Source: Parahaliea mediterranea (GTDB lineage: Bacteria > Pseudomonadota > Gammaproteobacteria > Pseudomonadales > Halieaceae). From it: a DNA stretch of 64,000 nt. This document shows positions 32,717 to 42,442 of this stretch, in pieces. The stretch is taken from assembly GCF_017255185.1 (NCBI RefSeq), contig NZ_JAFKCZ010000001.1, positions 186,001-250,000 of the forward strand, written 5' to 3'. A model generated the notes under the pieces. The model worked only from the letters and a program-made list of their open reading frames with translations, did not search any database and was not told the origin of the DNA. The number at the start of each line of letters is the position of its first letter. The first letter of the stretch is position 1. Made by a program: the position numbers and the translations under genes.

Positions 32717-35593
32717 ATGCCGGTGATACACCCGCTGCGGGGTGGCAGAACCCTGTTGACCCTTTTCCTGGCCCTCGTGCTGGCGGCCTGCGCCGCAAGT
32801 CCCGCGCGCGAAACTGGCCCGCTAGACGTCAGTCCGGTCCAGAGCCCCAACGACGATCACGCCTACCGCCTGCTGGTGCTCGACAACGCCATGCAGGTGC
32901 TGCTGGTCTCCGACCCCGACGCGCCCAAGGCGGCGGCGGCGCTTGACGTGATGGTCGGCAGCGGCGACAACCCCGAGGGGCGCGGCGGCCTGGCCCATTT
33001 CCTGGAGCACATGCTGTTCCTGGGAACCGACAAGTATCCCGATCCCGCGGAGTACGAAGCGTTCATTACCGAGCACGGCGGCACGCGCAACGCCTACACC
33101 AGCTTCGAGCACACCAATTATTTCTTCGACGTCAATGCGTCATTCCTGCCCGGCGCCCTGGATCGCTTTGCCCAGTTCTTTATCGCGCCGCGCTTCGATG
33201 CCGAATATGTCGAGCGCGAGAAGAATGCGGTACAGGCGGAGTACCAGATGGGGCTGAAAAGCGACCCGCGCCGCGGCCTGGACGTGCTGCAATCGGTGAT
33301 GAACCCCGAGCACCCCTTCAGCCAGTTCGCGGTGGGTAGTCTGGATACCCTGGCGGACAAGCCGGACTCCGCCATTCGCGACGACCTGCTCAGGTTTTAC
33401 GACCGCCACTATTCGGCCAACGCCATGCGCCTGGTGGTGCTGGGCAAGGAGTCCCTCGACGAGCTGGAATCGCTGGTGAGGCCGCTGTTCTCGCAGGTAC
33501 CCAACCGCGGCTACGAGCCGGAGGACATCGAGGCTCCCCTGTTTGCCGCCGGTGACCTGCCGATGCTGGTAAAAGTAAAGCCCCAGGCCACCCTGCGCCA
33601 GCTGGAGCTGTCCTTCCCGGTGGCGGACTACCGCGAGGACTATCGCGTTCAGCCGCTGTCGTATCTCGGCAACCTGGTGGGACACGAGGGCGAGGGCAGC
33701 GTACTGTCCCAGCTCAAGGCCGAGGGTTTGGCCGAGAGTCTGTCCGCGGGTTCGGGGCTGGCCTGGCGCGGCGGCAGCCTGTTCAGTATCAACATCGCGC
33801 TCACCGAAAAGGGCGTGGCCCAGTACGAGCGCGTGTTGCAGCTGTTGTTCGCCTACCTGGACATGCTGCGCGAGGAAGGGCCCCAGCAATGGCTGTACCA
33901 GGAGCAATCGCAGCTGGCGGCGTTGCGCTTCCGCTTCAAGGAGGAGCCCGAGCCGATAAACTACGTGAGTGGCCTGGCCAGCGGCATGCACTACTACCAG
34001 CCCCAAGACGTGCTGCAGGGGCCCTACTTGATGAGCGATTACCAGCCCGCCGAATTGCGGGAATTGCTGTCGGCGGTAGTGCCCGGCAACGCTTTGGTGA
34101 CACTGACCGATGGCAGCGTGCAGACCGATCGGGTCAGTGAACACTACCAGGTGCCCTATGCGCGGCGGGTCGCCGGCGGGCCGGCGCTGCAACGCTGGAC
34201 CGGCGCCGGTGACGAGCCGGAATTGCACCTGCCCGCGCCCAACGAGTTCATCGCCGAGGATGTGTCGCTGGTGCCACTGGAAGAGGCGGTGCCGGCGGCG
34301 CCGCAGCGGGTGTTGCAGTCCGGCAGGCAGGCGGTGTGGTTCCTGCAGGACGGCGAATTCCGCCTGCCCAAGGGGGCAACCTACATCAATTTCCGGTCGC
34401 CGACGGTGGGCCAGAGTGCGGAACAAACCGCCGCTGCGGTGCTGTACACGGCGCTGCTCAAGGATGCGGTGAACGAGTTCGCCTATCCCGCCCTGTTGGC
34501 GGGATTGAGCTTTGATCTTTATAAGCACGCCCAGGGCATCAGCCTGCGCATCAGTGGCTACAACGACAAGCAGGGCCTGTTGCTTGAACGCCTGCTGGAA
34601 GCGGTGCGGCGGCCGGATTTCGACCCGGGGCGATACGCCAATATCCGCGCGGACATGATTCGCGGGCTGCGCAACGTGGTGGCCAAGCGTCCCTCCAGCC
34701 AGGTGATCGACGACCTGCGCGAGGCCTTGCTGTACGGGGAGTGGGGCGAGCAGGCCCTGATCGAGGCCCTGGAGGGCATGAGCCTGGCGGATGTCGAGGC
34801 CTACGCCGGGGATTTCTGGCGCGGGGCCACCGCGGAAACCATGATCTACGGCAACTACACGCCGGCGGCGGTTGAGGGCGTCAGCGAGCAGGTGGGCCGC
34901 CTGCTGGCCAATGGGGCGACGCCCCCGCTACCGCCGCTGCGGGTGCTGGCGCTGGCGCCGGGCGAGTCGCTGCAGTACGCCGTGGACGTGCCCCACGACG
35001 ACTCGGTCATCGCCTGGTACCTGCAGGGCGCGGGGGATACCTGGCACGATCGCGCCGCCACCGCGCTCAGCGTGCAGGTGATCAAGTCGGGCTTTTTCCA
35101 GCAGCTGCGCACCGAGCAGCAGCTGGGTTACGTGGTGGCCGCCATTCCCTGGTCCCAGCTGGATGTGCCGGGGATGGTCCTGCTGATCCAGTCACCCAGC
35201 GCCTCCGCCCCCGATGTCGCGGCGGCCATCGACCGCTTTATGGACAGCGTGCCGGCGGCGACGGACGCACAGCAGTTTGCACGCCACAAGGGGGCGCTGA
35301 TCAGCGAGATTACCAAGCCGGACAAAAATCTTTGGGAGCGCGCCGAGTTCTACTGGCAGTCCATTGCCAAGAAACAGTACGACTTCGACGGCCGCGACCG
35401 CCTGGCGGAAGCGGTGCGCGCCCTCGACCTGGAGGATTGGCGGAGCTATTACCAGCGCGTGTTCCGGCAGCAGCCCCATTCCCTGCAGGTGGTGGCCCCG
35501 GGCCGCTGGCAGCGCCTGCCGGAAGGCGCGGGCACGGTGCTGCGCGACGCGGGCGCCATCAAGGCCGGGCACGCGACCTACAGTATCGATTGA
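32717..35593 (+). CDS. M16 insulinase-family zinc protease, lipoprotein (pitrilysin-like)
   Basis: This 958-residue protease starts with a lipoprotein signal (LFLALVLAACAAS, lipobox Cys) and so is probably membrane-anchored in the periplasm. The inverted zinc motif HxxEH is in GLAHFLEHMLFLGT, followed by the NAYTSFEHTNYFFDV strand and the distal Glu in YVEREKNAVQAEY. Four M16 repeats fit the length (E. coli pitrilysin is 962). The C-terminal RTEQQLGYVV motif of the insulinase group is present. It probably degrades small periplasmic polypeptides. A strong terminator follows. Confidence 0.93.
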   Translation: MPVIHPLRGGRTLLTLFLALVLAACAASPARETGPLDVSPVQSPNDDHAYRLLVLDNAMQVLLVSDPDAPKAAAALDVMVGSGDNPEGRGGLAHFLEHMLFLGTDKYPDPAEYEAFITEHGGTRNAYTSFEHTNYFFDVNASFLPGALDRFAQFFIAPRFDAEYVEREKNAVQAEYQMGLKSDPRRGLDVLQSVMNPEHPFSQFAVGSLDTLADKPDSAIRDDLLRFYDRHYSANAMRLVVLGKESLDELESLVRPLFSQVPNRGYEPEDIEAPLFAAGDLPMLVKVKPQATLRQLELSFPVADYREDYRVQPLSYLGNLVGHEGEGSVLSQLKAEGLAESLSAGSGLAWRGGSLFSINIALTEKGVAQYERVLQLLFAYLDMLREEGPQQWLYQEQSQLAALRFRFKEEPEPINYVSGLASGMHYYQPQDVLQGPYLMSDYQPAELRELLSAVVPGNALVTLTDGSVQTDRVSEHYQVPYARRVAGGPALQRWTGAGDEPELHLPAPNEFIAEDVSLVPLEEAVPAAPQRVLQSGRQAVWFLQDGEFRLPKGATYINFRSPTVGQSAEQTAAAVLYTALLKDAVNEFAYPALLAGLSFDLYKHAQGISLRISGYNDKQGLLLERLLEAVRRPDFDPGRYANIRADMIRGLRNVVAKRPSSQVIDDLREALLYGEWGEQALIEALEGMSLADVEAYAGDFWRGATAETMIYGNYTPAAVEGVSEQVGRLLANGATPPLPPLRVLALAPGESLQYAVDVPHDDSVIAWYLQGAGDTWHDRAATALSVQVIKSGFFQQLRTEQQLGYVVAAIPWSQLDVPGMVLLIQSPSASAPDVAAAIDRFMDSVPAATDAQQFARHKGALISEITKPDKNLWERAEFYWQSIAKKQYDFDGRDRLAEAVRALDLEDWRSYYQRVFRQQPHSLQVVAPGRWQRLPEGAGTVLRDAGAIKAGHATYSID

Positions 35594-35627
35594 GTGCGCA
35601 TGTTAGCGCTGTAAATTTACTACATCG

Positions 35628-35661
35628 AAAGCCCGCCCAGTCCAGCTGGGCGGGCTTTTTT
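35628..35661 (+). terminator. Rho-independent terminator after the M16 protease gene
   Basis: A 13-bp stem (AAAGCCCGCCCAG, loop TCCAG, CTGGGCGGGCTTT) ends in a run of six T residues. It is 35 bp after the stop codon and separates this operon from aceE. Confidence 0.93.
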
Positions 35662-35726
35662 ATGGGCTATTTCGGGGTATTTATAGTTCCCATATAGAAC
35701 TCTTATTCCAATCCGCCGGTGGTTGC

Positions 35727-35741
35727 TGTAATATTTTTACA
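35727..35741. promoter_or_regulatory. Palindrome TGTAA-TATTT-TTACA upstream of aceE
   Basis: A perfect inverted repeat with 5-bp arms lies about 140 bp before the aceE start, in the only AT-rich part of the gap. It could be a regulator site for the pyruvate dehydrogenase operon. It does not match the PdhR box of enterics. Confidence 0.35.
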
Positions 35742-35881
35742 TCTCTGGTGTAAAAAACGGGCCGGTGGCCGGCATTGTTGCCGTCGGCGGCCTATACTGC
35801 AGGAAACGCCATGCAATATTAGTCCCATTTTGGGACTTATGTGGCGGCCACACGCGCAATGACTTCAGGAGCGACATCGGT

Positions 35882-38533
35882 ATGACGGAAGACAAGGATC
35901 CCATCGAAACCCGGGAATGGCTGGAGGCGCTCGATTCTGTCCTGAAGTTCAGCGGCCCCGAGCGGGCCAGCTGGCTGCTGAGCGAGTTGGCCAAACACGC
36001 CACCGAAACCGGTGTACGGCTGCCCACCGCGATTACCACGCCGTTTCGCAATACCATCTCCCCCGCCGATGAAAAGCTCATGCCCGGGGACCTGTTCATG
36101 GAGCGGCGCATCCGCTCGCTGGTGCGCTGGAACGCCCTGGCCATGGTCATGCGCGCCAACGACAACGACGAGGGCCTGGGTGGGCATATTTCCAGCTTCT
36201 CCTCCAGCGCCACGCTCTACGATGTCGGCTTCAACTATTTCTTTCGCGGCACCGAGGGCGGCCACCCCGGCGACCTGGTGTTCTACCAGGGCCACAGCGC
36301 GCCGGGCATGTACGCCCGCTCCTACCTCGAGGGGCGCCTGAGCGAGGAGCAGCTGGATAATTTCCGCCGCGAGGTGGATGGCAATGGCCTGTCCTCCTAC
36401 CCCCACCCCTGGCTGATGCCCGACTACTGGCAGTTTCCCACGGTATCCATGGGGCTAGGGCCGATACAGGCCATTTACCAGGCTCACGTGATGAAGTACC
36501 AGCAGAGCCGGGGCCTGCTGGATCACGGCGATCGCAACGTGTGGTGCTTTATGGGCGACGGCGAATGCGACGAGCCCGAATCCCTCGGTGCCATCTCCAT
36601 GGCCGGCCGCGAGAAGCTGGGCAACCTGATTTTCGTGGTGAACTGCAACCTGCAGCGCCTGGACGGACCGGTGCGCGGCAACGGCAAGATCATCCAGGAA
36701 CTGGAGGGCGTGTTCCGCGGCGCCGGCTGGGATGTACTCAAGGTGATCTGGGGCCGCAAGTGGGACCCCTTGCTGGAACGGGACGAAACCGGCTTGTTGC
36801 AGCAGCGCATGGACGAGGTCTGCGACGGCGAGTTGCAGAACTACAAGTACAATGGCGGTGCCTACACCCGCGAGCATTTCTTCGGCAAGTACCCCGAAAC
36901 GCTGAAGCTGGTGGAGGACCTGTCCGACGACGACATCATGTACCTCAACCGCGGCGGGCACGACCCCTACAAGGTGTACGCCGCCTACGCCAACGCGGTG
37001 GCCCAGCACGAGCGCCCCACGGTGATCCTGGCGATGACCGTGAAAGGCTACGGCACCGGCGAGGCCGGGGAGGCCAACAACGAAACCCACTCCCTGAAAA
37101 AGCTGGACATGGACAGCCTGAAGGCCTTCCGCGACCGCTTCGGTATCCCCATTTCCGACACCGAGCTCAAGGACGTGCCCTACTACCGCCCGGCGCCGGA
37201 CAGCCCCGAAATGCGCTACATGAAACAGAGCCGGGAAGAGCTGGGCGGTTCGATACCCGCCCGGCGCAGCCAGCCGGAACTGCTGACCACGCCGCAGCTG
37301 TCGGCCTTCGACAACCAGCTCAAGGGTTCGGGCAAGCGCGAGATCTCCACCACCATGGCCTTTGTGCGCCTGCTGTCGAGCCTGGTGAAAGACAAGGAAA
37401 TCGGCGAGCGCGTGGTGCCCATCGTGCCCGACGAGGCGCGCACCTTCGGCATGGAGGGGATGTTCCGCCAGCTCGGCATTTACTCCTCGGTGGGGCAGCG
37501 CTATACACCCCAGGACGCCGGCCAGATCATGTTCTATAAAGAGGACCAGAAGGGCCAGATCCTGGAGGAGGGTATCAACGAGGCGGGCGCGTTCTCGGCC
37601 TGGCTGGCGGCGGCCACCTCCTACAGCACCAGCAACTACCCCATGGTGCCGTTCTATATTTTCTACTCGATGTTCGGCTTCCAGCGCATCGGCGATTTGG
37701 CCTGGGCCGCGGGCGATTCCCAGGCGCGGGGCTTTTTGATCGGCGCCACCGCCGGGCGCACCACGCTCAACGGCGAGGGCCTGCAGCACCAGGACGGCCA
37801 CAGCCACCTGCTGGCCAGCACCATCCCCAACTGCGTCAGCTACGACCCCGCCTACGCCTACGAACTGGCGGTGATCATCCAGGACGGCCTGCGGCGCATG
37901 TACCAGGAGGGCGAAAACAAGTTCTATTACATCACCACGATGAACGAGAACTACAACCAGCCGGAAATGCCCCAGGGGGTCGAGGAGGGCATCGTCAAGG
38001 GCATGTACCTGCTCAAGCGCGGGCCGAAGAAGAAGGGGCCGCGGGTGCAGCTGATGGGCGCCGGCACCATCCTGCGCGAGGTGGAGGCCGCGGCCCAGAT
38101 CCTGGAGCAGGAGTACAAGGTCATGGCCGATATCTGGAGCCTGACCAGCGTCAACGAATTGCAGCGGGAGGGCAAGGCCGCCCTGCGCTGGAACATGCTG
38201 CACCCGGAAGACACGCCGCGGGTGCCCTATGTGACCCAGCAGCTGGAGGGGCAGCAGGGCCCCGCCGTGGTGGCGACGGATTACATGAAGTCCTACGTCG
38301 ACCAGTTGCGGCAGTTTGTGCCCGGGCGCTACACCACTCTGGGCACCGATGGTTTCGGGCGCTCGGATACCCGCGACAAGCTGCGCAAGTTCTTCGAGGT
38401 GAGCCGGGAATACGTGGTGGTGGCCGCGCTCAAGGCCCTGGCCGACGACGGTGAGCTGGAGGCCTCGGTCGTGTCCGAAGCCATGCGCACCCTGGGCGTT
38501 TCCCCCGACAAGGTGGATCCGCTGTCCGTCTAG
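35882..38533 (+). CDS. aceE: Pyruvate dehydrogenase E1 component (homodimeric type)
   Basis: AceE decarboxylates pyruvate with thiamine diphosphate and acetylates the E2 lipoyl group. The 883-residue length matches E. coli AceE (887). The ThDP motif is GDGECDEPESLGAISMAGRE...NCNLQRLDGPV, and the pyrimidine-domain segment EGINEAGAFSAWLAAATSYS is present. ATG 35882 (MTEDKDPIETREWLEALDSV) is chosen because the family starts there, although the frame is open further upstream. aceF follows after 46 bp. No lpd gene is in the window. Confidence 0.97.
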   Translation: MTEDKDPIETREWLEALDSVLKFSGPERASWLLSELAKHATETGVRLPTAITTPFRNTISPADEKLMPGDLFMERRIRSLVRWNALAMVMRANDNDEGLGGHISSFSSSATLYDVGFNYFFRGTEGGHPGDLVFYQGHSAPGMYARSYLEGRLSEEQLDNFRREVDGNGLSSYPHPWLMPDYWQFPTVSMGLGPIQAIYQAHVMKYQQSRGLLDHGDRNVWCFMGDGECDEPESLGAISMAGREKLGNLIFVVNCNLQRLDGPVRGNGKIIQELEGVFRGAGWDVLKVIWGRKWDPLLERDETGLLQQRMDEVCDGELQNYKYNGGAYTREHFFGKYPETLKLVEDLSDDDIMYLNRGGHDPYKVYAAYANAVAQHERPTVILAMTVKGYGTGEAGEANNETHSLKKLDMDSLKAFRDRFGIPISDTELKDVPYYRPAPDSPEMRYMKQSREELGGSIPARRSQPELLTTPQLSAFDNQLKGSGKREISTTMAFVRLLSSLVKDKEIGERVVPIVPDEARTFGMEGMFRQLGIYSSVGQRYTPQDAGQIMFYKEDQKGQILEEGINEAGAFSAWLAAATSYSTSNYPMVPFYIFYSMFGFQRIGDLAWAAGDSQARGFLIGATAGRTTLNGEGLQHQDGHSHLLASTIPNCVSYDPAYAYELAVIIQDGLRRMYQEGENKFYYITTMNENYNQPEMPQGVEEGIVKGMYLLKRGPKKKGPRVQLMGAGTILREVEAAAQILEQEYKVMADIWSLTSVNELQREGKAALRWNMLHPEDTPRVPYVTQQLEGQQGPAVVATDYMKSYVDQLRQFVPGRYTTLGTDGFGRSDTRDKLRKFFEVSREYVVVAALKALADDGELEASVVSEAMRTLGVSPDKVDPLSV

Positions 38534-38579
38534 CCGATGGCAAGCAACCCGCAATTCCAGGTTTAAAAGGATACCGCAC

Positions 38580-40280
38580 GTGGCGAAACAACAAGTGACA
38601 GTACCGGATATCGGGGGCGCCGAGGGCGCCGAGGTCATCGAGCTGCTGGTGGCCGTTGGCGACTCGGTGGAGGTGGAGCAGGGGCTGATTGTGCTCGAGT
38701 CCGACAAGGCCTCCATGGAAATCCCCTCGTCCCACGCCGGCAAAGTGGTGGAACTGCTGGTCGCCGAGGGCGACGAGCTGGCCGAGGGATCGCCCATCTT
38801 GGTGCTCGAGGTCGAAAGCGAGAGTGGCGGCGACAGCGGTGATTCGGGCGACGAAGCCGACAAAGCCGACGAGGCGGGGGCGGCGCAAGTGGCGCCCGCG
38901 CAGGCCGGTGCTAAGGCCGATGACAGTGCCAGTGACAATGCCAGCGATGGCGGGGCCGTCGGGGGCGGGGAGGCCCCCGCCGAAGCCGTCGCGCAGGCGC
39001 GTGAAACCGTGGTGCCGGTGCCGGATATCGGCAGCGACGACGCGGTCGACCTGATCGAGATCAGCGTGGCGGTGGGGGACAGCGTCGCCGAGGGCGACTC
39101 GCTGGTGGTGCTGGAGTCGGACAAGGCGTCGATGGAAGTGCCCTCGCCGGAGGCCGGGGAGGTGGTTGAGATCCTGGTCAAGGAAGGTGGCAGCGTCCGC
39201 CAGGGCGACGACCTTTTGCGTCTCAAGGTCGCCGGTTCCGCACAGGTGGAAAAACCGGCGAAAAAACCGGAGCCAGACCCGCAGCCTGCCGAGGCCGGGG
39301 GCGGGCCCCGCAAGCCCGCGGTCCCGGACAGGGCCTCCGCGGCGGGTGCGTCGCCCGCGGCGGGCGCCGCCAGTAACGGCGGCGCGGTGTACGCCGGCCC
39401 GGCGGTGCGCAAGCTGGCCCGGGAGCTGGGTGTCGAGCTGGAGAATGTCAGTGGCTCCGGCCCCCGGGGGCGCATTCTCAAGGAGGATGTGCAGGCCTTC
39501 GTCAAGGACGCCCTGACCGGCAAGTCCGGCGCGGCGGCCGGCGCCGGTATCCCGCCGATCCCCGAGGTGGACTTCGCCGCCTTCGGCGAGGTGGAGGTGG
39601 TGCCGCGCAGCAAGCTCGATAAGCTCACCGCCCGCAACATGCAGCGCAACTGGCTGAATGCGCCTCACGTGACCCAGTTCGACGAGGCGGATATCACCGA
39701 GATGGAAGCCTTCCGCAAAGCCATGAAGGGCGAGGCGGAAAAGCGCGGCACCAAACTGACGCCGTTGCCCTTCCTGCTCAAGGCCTGTGCCGTGGCGCTG
39801 CGGGACAACCCCAAGTTCAACGCCTCGCTGTCCGTCGACGGCGAGGAGCTGGTGTACAAGAAGTACATCCACATCGGCATGGCGGTGGATACCCCGGCGG
39901 GCCTGGTGGTGCCGGTGATCCGCGACGTCGACCGCAAAACCCTGTGGCAACTGGCGGAAGAGGTGTTGGACATGGCCGCGCGGGCCCGCGACCGCAAGCT
40001 CAAGCCGGCGGAGATGCAGGGCGGCTGCTTCTCCATTTCCAGCCTGGGCGGTATCGGCGGCACCGGCTTCACGCCCATCGTGAACGCGCCGGAAGTGGGC
40101 ATCCTGGGGGTGTCGCGCGCGGAGACCAAGCCGCGGTGGGATGGCGCGGCCTTCCAGCCCCGCACCATGCTGCCCCTGTCGCTGTCCTACGATCACCGGG
40201 TGATCAATGGCGGCGACGCCGGCCGCTTCTGCACCCAGCTGGTGGGGCTGTTGGGGGATATCCGCAAGCTGCTGCTGTGA
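38580..40280 (+). CDS. aceF: Pyruvate dehydrogenase E2, dihydrolipoamide acetyltransferase, two lipoyl domains
   Basis: The 566-residue E2 has two lipoyl domains, each with a DKAS-type lipoylation motif (LESDKASMEIPSS and LESDKASMEVPSP), joined by acidic and Ala/Pro-rich linkers. A peripheral subunit-binding domain follows (VRKLARELGVELENVSGSG), and the catalytic domain ends in LSLSYDHRVINGGDAGRF with the active-site His and Asp. The GTG at 38580 is chosen because AAAAGG lies 9 bp upstream and the lipoyl domain begins immediately after. It works with AceE; the E3 subunit must be encoded elsewhere. Confidence 0.97.
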   Translation: MAKQQVTVPDIGGAEGAEVIELLVAVGDSVEVEQGLIVLESDKASMEIPSSHAGKVVELLVAEGDELAEGSPILVLEVESESGGDSGDSGDEADKADEAGAAQVAPAQAGAKADDSASDNASDGGAVGGGEAPAEAVAQARETVVPVPDIGSDDAVDLIEISVAVGDSVAEGDSLVVLESDKASMEVPSPEAGEVVEILVKEGGSVRQGDDLLRLKVAGSAQVEKPAKKPEPDPQPAEAGGGPRKPAVPDRASAAGASPAAGAASNGGAVYAGPAVRKLARELGVELENVSGSGPRGRILKEDVQAFVKDALTGKSGAAAGAGIPPIPEVDFAAFGEVEVVPRSKLDKLTARNMQRNWLNAPHVTQFDEADITEMEAFRKAMKGEAEKRGTKLTPLPFLLKACAVALRDNPKFNASLSVDGEELVYKKYIHIGMAVDTPAGLVVPVIRDVDRKTLWQLAEEVLDMAARARDRKLKPAEMQGGCFSISSLGGIGGTGFTPIVNAPEVGILGVSRAETKPRWDGAAFQPRTMLPLSLSYDHRVINGGDAGRFCTQLVGLLGDIRKLLL

Positions 40281-40381
40281 GGGCCCGGTCCCTTAGGGGC
40301 ATTCTCGGCGCCGCGGGAGATTGAGTTCAAACCCGCACCGGGCTGGATGCGCTAACCCTGTTGGGCACAATGCATGGCGTC

Positions 40382-40591
40382 GCGGTCGAATATATTCGAC
40401 CCCACCCCGGGGAGAGGGCGTGCTCCCTGTAGGGTCGAATTCATTCGACCTTACAATGCCCCGGCGGGACTCTCTGCAAGGCGCAAAGCCGCGGTCGAAT
40501 AAATTCGACCCCCACACGGGGAGAGGGCGTGCTCCCTGTAGGGTCGAATTCATTCGACCTTACAATGCCCCGGCGGAACTCTCTGCAAGGC
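40382..40591. repeat. Duplicated 109-bp block containing two inverted REP-like pairs
   Basis: The sequence at about 40382-40482 is repeated at 40491-40591 with few changes, a period of 109 bp. Each block has one REP in minus orientation with degenerate GTGG (40384-40401, 40493-40510) facing one in plus orientation (40429-40450, 40538-40559). This is the BIME arrangement of REP families. The rest of the 40281-40675 gap has no recognised feature. Confidence 0.88.
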
Positions 40592-40675
40592 GAACAGCCG
40601 CCCCGCAGGGCATTTCACACTTGGCATGAATAGTGCTGCTGCAATACTGTGTGTAATGGAATCGGCGGCAATCGG

Positions 40676-41590
40676 GTGGCGAGGGTGGCCAACTACGGCG
40701 GTGAAAGGGGCCCGGACTGGCAACAGGCCTTTCTGCGGGAGCACCAGCTCGGTGCGGCCTATCTCGAGGCCGCACAACAATGGTTCGCCCCCCTGGCGGC
40801 CCGTCTTGCCGCGCACCAAAAAAGCGCGGCCCGACCGGTGCTCTATGGGCTGAACGGCAGCCAGGGGTCGGGCAAGACCACCCTGGTCGACTATCTCCGC
40901 CAGTCTCTCGAGCGGGATCACGGCTTGCGCTGCGCCGCCCTGTCCCTGGACGACTTCTACCTGACCCGCGCGGCGCGCCGGACCCTGGCCGACACCGTGC
41001 ACCCCCTTTTCGCCACCCGGGGAGTACCCGGCACCCACGACAACGCATTGATGCTGCGCACGCTGCGGCGGGCGCTATCGCCGGAAGCCGGCGAGCTGGC
41101 CATTCCGCGCTTCGACAAGGCCAGGGACGACCGCTGTCCGCAAGCCGACTGGGAGCGGGTGGAGTTGCCGCTGGATGTGGTGCTGCTCGAGGGCTGGTGT
41201 CTCGGCGTGGAGGCCCAGCCGGCGGAGAGCCTGGCGCGGCCGGAGAATGCGCTGGAGCGCGACGAGGACGCCGCGGGTATCTGGCGCAAGCACGTCAATG
41301 CGGTACTGGCCAGGGATTTTCCGCCCGTCTACCGTCTGGTGGACCAGTGGATCATGCTCAAGGCGCCGTCTTTTGACTGCGTGCTGCGCTGGCGCCGGGA
41401 GCAGGAGGACAAGCTGCGCCAGCGGCTCGGCCCGGGAGCGCTGGAGAAGACCATGGATGCCGCCGCCGTGGCGCGCTTCGTCCAGTACTACCAGCGCCTG
41501 ACCGAGGTCGCGCTGGCCACGCTGCCCTCTCGCGTGGACTATCTCTATGTCCTCGACGAGCAGCGGCAGGTGCTGCGGGAGGGTCATTGA
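40676..41590 (+). CDS. Glycerate kinase-like P-loop kinase (GLYK/YggC-Tda10 type)
   Basis: This P-loop kinase of about 304 residues has a Walker A GSQGSGKTTLVDYLRQ, a DDFYLTRAAR substrate segment (family DDFYLT), the HPLFATRGVPGTHD motif and VVLLEGWCLGVEA. These are the hallmarks of plant-type D-glycerate 3-kinase and its bacterial relatives. The start is uncertain: GTG codons at 40649, 40676 and 40685 are all possible and none has a strong ribosome site. It overlaps the MPGP-type phosphatase gene by one base. In this operon it would phosphorylate glycerate released from glucosylglycerate, feeding 3-phosphoglycerate back to GpgS. Confidence 0.85.
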   Translation: MARVANYGGERGPDWQQAFLREHQLGAAYLEAAQQWFAPLAARLAAHQKSAARPVLYGLNGSQGSGKTTLVDYLRQSLERDHGLRCAALSLDDFYLTRAARRTLADTVHPLFATRGVPGTHDNALMLRTLRRALSPEAGELAIPRFDKARDDRCPQADWERVELPLDVVLLEGWCLGVEAQPAESLARPENALERDEDAAGIWRKHVNAVLARDFPPVYRLVDQWIMLKAPSFDCVLRWRREQEDKLRQRLGPGALEKTMDAAAVARFVQYYQRLTEVALATLPSRVDYLYVLDEQRQVLREGH

Positions 41591-42429
41591 TGCCCGGCGA
41601 CGATCGACAGCGGCTGGTGTTTACGGATCTGGACGGCACCTTGCTGGACCACCACAGTTACAGCTACGCGGACGCGATGCCGAGGCTGCGCGCCCTGGAC
41701 CGCATGGCGATACCGGTGATCCCGGCCACCAGCAAGACCCGGGCGGAGGTCGAGCAGTTGCGCCGGGAGCTGGGCAATCGCCATCCCTTCATCGTGGAAA
41801 ACGGCGCGGCGGTGTTTATCCCCGAGGACTATTTTGCCAGCCGGCCCGACGGCACCCGGGTCAGCGGCGGCTACTGGATACGTGAACTGGCACCCCCGCG
41901 GGCCCGCTGGCTGGAGCTGTTGTCCGCCCTGGAGGGGGACTACGGTGGCGAATTCCAGCACTTCTTTCGCCTGGGCACGCCGGGGATCATGCAGCTCACC
42001 GGCCTGCCGGAGGCCCGCGCGCGCCAGGCCAACGAGCGCGAATACAGCGAGCCGGTGCACTGGCTGGGCCGCGAATCGCGCAAGCAGCGCTTCGTCGCGG
42101 CCCTGGAGGCCGCCGGCGCCACGGTGCTGAGGGGCGGGCGCTTCCTGTCGGTGAGCGGCGACAGCGACAAGGGCCGGGCCCTGCAATGGCTGCGTGCGTG
42201 CTACCGGGAGCGCGAGCCGGGCTTGCCGGTGGATGACCTGGCGGCGGGCGATGGCGACAACGATCGCGCCATGCTGGAGGCCGCCGGCACCGCGCTGTTG
42301 GTGCGTTCGCCGGTGCACGACTTTCCCCAGCTGCGGCGCGGGTCGCGGGTGATTCGCTCCCGCGCCACCGGGCCCGCGGGCTGGGCCGAGGGTGTCGCCA
42401 CCTGGCTGCGCGGCGATACCGGCAACTGA
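41590..42429 (+). CDS. HAD phosphatase of the mannosyl/glucosyl-3-phosphoglycerate phosphatase family
   Basis: This 279-residue HAD-superfamily phosphatase has motif I FTDLDGTLLDHHSYSY (DxDGT), the motif II ATSKTRAEVEQLRREL typical of the MPGP branch, and the late acidic motif AAGDGDNDRAML. It would remove the phosphate from glucosyl-3-phosphoglycerate made by the next gene product. Family members accept mannosyl and glucosyl substrates; the operon favours the glucosyl form. The ATG overlaps the kinase stop by one base. Confidence 0.88.
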   Translation: MPGDDRQRLVFTDLDGTLLDHHSYSYADAMPRLRALDRMAIPVIPATSKTRAEVEQLRRELGNRHPFIVENGAAVFIPEDYFASRPDGTRVSGGYWIRELAPPRARWLELLSALEGDYGGEFQHFFRLGTPGIMQLTGLPEARARQANEREYSEPVHWLGRESRKQRFVAALEAAGATVLRGGRFLSVSGDSDKGRALQWLRACYREREPGLPVDDLAAGDGDNDRAMLEAAGTALLVRSPVHDFPQLRRGSRVIRSRATGPAGWAEGVATWLRGDTGN

Positions 42430-42442
42430 CGAGGACTATCCC

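Noticed and set aside
36455-39649. A 1064-residue open frame on the minus strand opposite aceE and aceF
   Set aside because: It is antisense to two firmly identified genes. Its translation is low-complexity His/Gly/Ala/Ser-rich, as expected from GC-rich third-position bias, with no domain.
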